From Mactra quadrangularis (Eukaryota > Mollusca > Bivalvia > Venerida > Mactridae), in the NCBI GenBank assembly GCA_025267735.1, contig CM046295.1, forward strand, positions 17,071,592 to 17,135,591: DNA of 64,000 nt, given 5' to 3'. This document shows, piece by piece, positions 61,101-64,000 of the stretch (positions within the stretch are counted from its first letter, which is position 1; every line of letters begins with the position of its first letter). The translations under genes and the position numbers were made by a program. The notes beneath the pieces are model-generated. The model had not been told where the DNA came from and searched no databases. It saw nothing but the letters and a program-made list of their open reading frames with translations.

Positions 61101-63467
61101 AAAAATAAATAAATTTCATCACTTCTGTTAATATCATTATAAACAAGAAAGACATCAGTTTAAATATTATGTTATCCTAACATAGGAATTCAACGATAAA
61201 ATCAGAGGATTCCAACTGTAAGGACCTACTTACCAATTGGATTGCTTCAGATTTTATCAGGAAACGATGACTGACTTAAGTCCCCAATTCAATGTATGAC
61301 ATCGTTCATGCCCTAAATCTTATTCTGTGATTATTATTGTTTGGTTATATTGTGGCTTTTTATCTATATTTATGTCATTAAACACAGAGACTTGCTAAAG
61401 GTTTGATACAGCCATGTACGTTTGCTACAAAAAGTGAAAACATAGCATTGAATCGTTACAATGGACTCTATCCATGTAAGTTTGTTATTTGTTATAATTT
61501 TATTATGATCCTGAAAGTCATTTTGATATGCTCAAAATACCAAAGTGATGTCCGTATGTCTCCTACCAAGTTGAAAAGACCTTAGCTGAACGTTCATAAA
61601 TAGGCATGGCCTATAATATGAACTGCGAGATTAAATTATTCTTGTGAAAAGAAAAAAAAAACTTTCAGTTATTATAGTATCCGGATCGGTATACAATCCC
61701 TCCTTTTCTTAACCGTCTACTCTTCAACCTAGATTTAGATAAAGTTTATTGAATATTATTAACATAGAAGAAAGTGATCTGTCCCGATCATAATTTGCAA
61801 TTGCATTAGTTTTAAATGGCAGTTAATGTTTAATATATAGTAATGAAAGATAACATTAAAGTAATTCTTAAATGTGCTTCGTCATTTTAAGAACTACTTT
61901 TTCTTGAGACTTATTCACTATAAATATACTCTCTTTCTCGGTTAGCAGCTATATACTACAACATTTTACTTATTTTGTTTTTGGTAATATAGGAAGCATT
62001 TGTAGTTCACTGTTGCTGTTCATAATATCTGTTCCTGTTTTCACGATCCGATTTGTCCATTAAAATGGCAAGTAGTTTGCATTTAACCAACAACTGTCCC
62101 CTACGAGTTAGATAACTTATATAATAGATCAACAATATGTGCATGTTTTTTTTCAGATGATCATTCAAGAGTCAAACTGCCTCACGATAAAAAATTCTTT
62201 ATCAATGCTTGTTACATAAAAGTAAGTTTGTGATAGTTTTCATTCGTGACCCAAATTAAGTTTTTCAAACAAGCAGCACAAAACATTACGGTTTCTTCAA
62301 CTCATTTAAAATACAAAAGAAAAATTTGCTAATCTTTTTGTGTCAACCTTGATGTATGTGATTGATTGTCATGCCTTTTCAGTTATTCATACATAATTGT
62401 TACTTGCATGTATCGTTTTTTGACGTCTGCCTTGTCACATATTGTTTATCGAAATAAATTTATCTAAGATGGAAGATCATATGCATCTACAACCACATAA
62501 CATATATTAGTATTCATGTATTTTTTGTATTGAAGTATCTCTTGATCAGTTGCATTTATTCATGGTTATGCAAATGACTGTGAAGCACTTTAGAACATGT
62601 ATTAAATATGAAAAGAGTGCTATACAAATAAAGCAAAAAAATGATTTATTATTCTTCCTTAATTCTTAGCTGTATGTATATATCTTTTTTTATTTTGTAT
62701 TGAGTGTTACCGGATATAAATCATTGATGGCATTTTCAGGGCAACCAGCAACAGAAGGCGTACATTGCATCGTTAGGACCAACCAAAGTGACTACAGACA
62801 ATTTTGCCACGTTCTGGAAAATGGTTTGGTATGAAAAAAGTGACATCATAGTAATGTTGACGAATCTCCAAGAACCCTCGGCGAGTATTTACAATAATCT
62901 TTTAAGTAAATGAGGAAGACATTTATCACAAAAAGTATGGAGACAGTTGTAAACTTGCTGGAATTAAACAGATAGATAATGCAGTTTTCAACAATAATGA
63001 AAATTAATACTTATTTCAGGCTCTTTCAGCAGAAACAGTCAACTTCAATATACGAGCAAAAAACGTACAAAGTCCAGCAAATATTCAAGAACAAAACAAA
63101 GCTTGAGAAAACCTGATGTAACATAGGATAATTCATATGTTGACCAAGAAATCAATGTTAATTTTTGAATTTGCAACAAGAATTTTTGTCTAATGAATTA
63201 TCAATGACACAGTATATATATACACTGTTTGACTACCACAAAGAGTGAAAAATATATACAATTATAACAAATAGTATATACCGGATATGTTAAGCAGTAG
63301 CAATCGACCAAATTTTAATTATTTCCCCAATTTCTTTATAGGGCATGAAGTGTCATAAGTATTGGCCAGATATTGGTCAGTCTCTTACCTTTCGTGACCT
63401 TGAAATAAAATGTGACAGTATGGAAAACTTCACGGAATACACTCTGAGAACATTCACCATAACAAAG
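52159..63467 (+). CDS. Receptor-type protein tyrosine phosphatase with EGF-repeat ectodomain (3' end beyond window)
   Basis: Nine coding exons: 52159-52207, 55526-56950, 57761-57863, 59751-59869, 60317-60528, 61388-61475, 62157-62221, 62740-62880, 63342-63467. All join in frame (776 codons). Exon one gives the signal peptide MTWLTLFVLILYSINC. Exon two alone holds about ten Cys-rich EGF/laminin-type repeats (pattern CP-x-NC...C...G-x-C...G-x-x-G-x-x-C). Exon three gives a transmembrane helix (about 502-524) after a proline-rich stalk. Exons four and five are the juxtamembrane part. Exons six to nine begin the PTP domain: QPCTFATKSENIALNRY (tyrosine-recognition loop, usual KNRY), PYDHSRVKL, FINACYI (usual INASYI), FWKMVWYE, IIVMLTNL, MKCHKYWPD. 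The catalytic HCSAGxGR motif lies beyond 64000. The protein would dephosphorylate phosphotyrosine inside the cell under control of an extracellular EGF array. An acceptor at 52141-52142 implies an untranslated exon upstream. Confidence 0.9.
52257..52535. mobile_element. Non-autonomous terminal-inverted-repeat element in phosphatase intron one
   Basis: CAAAGGCGGATCTAG at 52257-52271 pairs with CTAAATCCGCCACTG at 52521-52535 (12 of 15). It includes CAGGGGGGTCCGGAACCCCC and otherwise matches the element at 40636-40872 in reverse. hAT-type MITE likely. Confidence 0.7.
52745..53062 (-). pseudogene. LINE ORF2 C-terminal remnant in phosphatase intron one
   Basis: On the minus strand a frame reads YCKPDLMSAGIDLNTWDTTA then SDRNQWRHVVKTGV. 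This resembles the 'DLK..NID...WE..A.DR..WR' end found in many LINE/endonuclease-RT proteins. It is followed by a (GATGATGATG)-like 3' end at about 52740-52755. No RT domain remains, so this is a 5'-truncated dead copy. Confidence 0.6.
53063..55159. other. Remaining part of phosphatase intron one
   Basis: AT-rich, with no alternative exon recognised. A TGACGTCA octamer occurs near 53359. Confidence 0.45.
55160..55345 (+). mobile_element. SINE family D in phosphatase intron one
   Basis: GGGTTGAGTGGTTACGCGCT head, CCTTGAGCAAGAAACATTTT, CAGTACTGGGACCCAGAAAA, AGTGATTCATCTTAGTTGTA, TTTCACAATCGAGCTTAAAT. The same word order occurs at 58362-58605. Confidence 0.65.
57040..57300 (+). mobile_element. 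SINE family A, diverged, in phosphatase intron two
   Basis: GCCGCCCGGCTAAATTATTT head, GTGGTTTCGATTACCGGGCG B box with mismatches, body GAAGCTTGGTCATAAACATA. The tail is cut at GACTGACCGCCGTTAT and replaced by ATCATAATCACCGTCATAAT. Confidence 0.8.
57340..57622 (+). mobile_element. SINE family A, second copy in phosphatase intron two
   Basis: CCGGCTAGCTTAGTTGATAC head with a small insertion, GTGGTTTCGATTCCCGGGCG B box, body GGAGCTTGGTCATGAAATTA, cut at GACTGACCGCCATTAT. Both copies end at the same family position and are followed by similar (ATCATCACC)-like sequence, so a tandem duplication of one insertion is possible. Confidence 0.8.
57631..57693. repeat. (CAT)n microsatellite
   Basis: CATCATCATCATCAT with CAC and CCT interruptions, 70 bp upstream of the transmembrane exon. 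Confidence 0.9.
58362..58605 (+). mobile_element. SINE family D in phosphatase intron three
   Basis: GGGTATGGTTGAGTGGTAAC head, TTAGTACTGGGTAACCCGGA, AAGTGATTTATCTGAATAGT, TTTCACGATCGAGTTAACAT. Same order as 55160-55345, more decayed at the head. Confidence 0.65.
58606..59750. other. Remaining part of phosphatase intron three
   Basis: AT-rich, no exon or repeat family recognised. Confidence 0.45.
60529..61387. other. Phosphatase intron five
   Basis: No exon recognised. GGAAGGTCCTATTAGTTGGA (about 60967) and TAAGGACCTACTTACCAATT (about 61220) look like two diverged copies of one repeat. Confidence 0.4.
61476..62739. other. Phosphatase introns six and seven
   Basis: Intron six (61476-62156) and intron seven (62222-62739) flank the short exon at 62157-62221. 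Both are AT-rich, and no repeat or extra exon was recognised. Confidence 0.45.
62881..63341 (+). other. Intron eight of the phosphatase gene, apparent GC-AG type
   Basis: The upstream exon must end after NLQEPS for the reading frame and the conserved KC..YWP motif to line up with the next exon (GMKCHKYWPD, from 63342). At that point the sequence is TCG|GCGAGT, a GC donor whose other positions fit the consensus. Reading on without splicing meets a stop after ten codons. The acceptor TTTCTTTATAG is ordinary. Confidence 0.7.
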
Positions 63468-64000
63468 GTAATTCAACAAACATATAATTGAAATATAGCG
63501 TTAAAAGCACTTCCCGAACATGGGTTCAAAACAAGACAAGGCAATCCACCAATGTCAAAAACTATATTGATTATACAAATTTTGTTGAATTTAATAAAGT
63601 GTTTGAATTTCGGAGTTTTGTTTTGCCAGAGAGTTTGACTTGTTCCAAAAGCAAGTGTTTCTTTTCAAACACCAAAACATTTAGTTACAAAAATTTGATT
63701 ATTTAATATTGAAATAATTAAGCATTATAAGTAGACATTACTCCATTTTTATTTTTCATCCGTGCACAGGCGGTACAAACAAAGTTCGTTAATCATTATT
63801 GTAAAAAAGGAAATAAATACAGATAAAATTATACTGTTCTTTGTACACATATTTTCATTGTAACAATGAAAATTTGTTTGCACTGCTTTGAGACCCCAAA
63901 ATATTTGAATTCCGGTTATTGACTACTCAAAACCTATTAGTTATAGATTCAACGCTTTCATAATTTTGAAAAAAAAAACGAACAAAACATTTTATCTTTC
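63468..64000. other. Start of phosphatase intron nine
   Basis: Follows the donor AAG|GTAATT. No further PTP exon seen before the window ends, so the catalytic motif lies outside. Confidence 0.6.

Overview
The window is eukaryotic nuclear DNA, most likely from a mollusc and probably a bivalve. The evidence is split genes with GT-AG introns, several families of tRNA-derived SINEs (one ending in a conserved GGCGTTAAACCCAA(CAAA)n tail, a form I associate with molluscan genomes), CR1/L2/Jockey-like LINEs, CAGGGGCG-type terminal-inverted-repeat elements, and a receptor tyrosine phosphatase with an EGF-repeat ectodomain. The species assignment is inference.

Positions 1-26454 are one satellite array. 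About 30 monomers of 774 bp run head to tail, nearly identical and GC-richer than the rest. Each monomer contains (i) two diverged halves about 350 bp apart that derive from one ancestral repeat and (ii) a near-perfect 96-bp hairpin with 39-bp arms. The first 642 bp lie in the opposite orientation and are separated from the rest by a 100-N gap. Both this block and the right edge carry the same 346-bp truncated unit. Three monomers have a damaged hairpin: one has its centre flipped and 21 bp lost, and two have lost one arm (43 bp). A 5'-inverted ('twin-primed') LINE copy with an intact 506-codon reverse transcriptase ORF sits inside one monomer at 6898-9427.

From 26455 to about 35200 the sequence is AT-rich and largely non-genic. 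It holds a 1-kb segment bounded by 21-bp inverted repeats, SINE fragments, a LINE 3' remnant and small tandem duplications.

Three split genes could be assembled by eye. (1) 35231-36279 (+) is a two-exon gene for an 89-aa secreted peptide with eight cysteines after the signal peptide. (2) 40266-43097 (-) is a four-exon, 309-aa membrane-anchored short-chain dehydrogenase of the retinol/steroid dehydrogenase (SDR9C-like) type, complete with all catalytic motifs. (3) 52159-63467 (+) is nine exons of a receptor-type protein tyrosine phosphatase: signal peptide, about ten EGF/laminin-type repeats in one exon, a transmembrane segment and the first part of a PTP domain. It runs off the window before the catalytic cysteine motif, and one intron appears to be GC-AG. 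A possible single coding exon lies at 46591-46686 (-).

The genes do not form an operon or an obvious shared pathway. SINEs, terminal-inverted-repeat elements and LINE remnants fill the introns and intergenic spaces.
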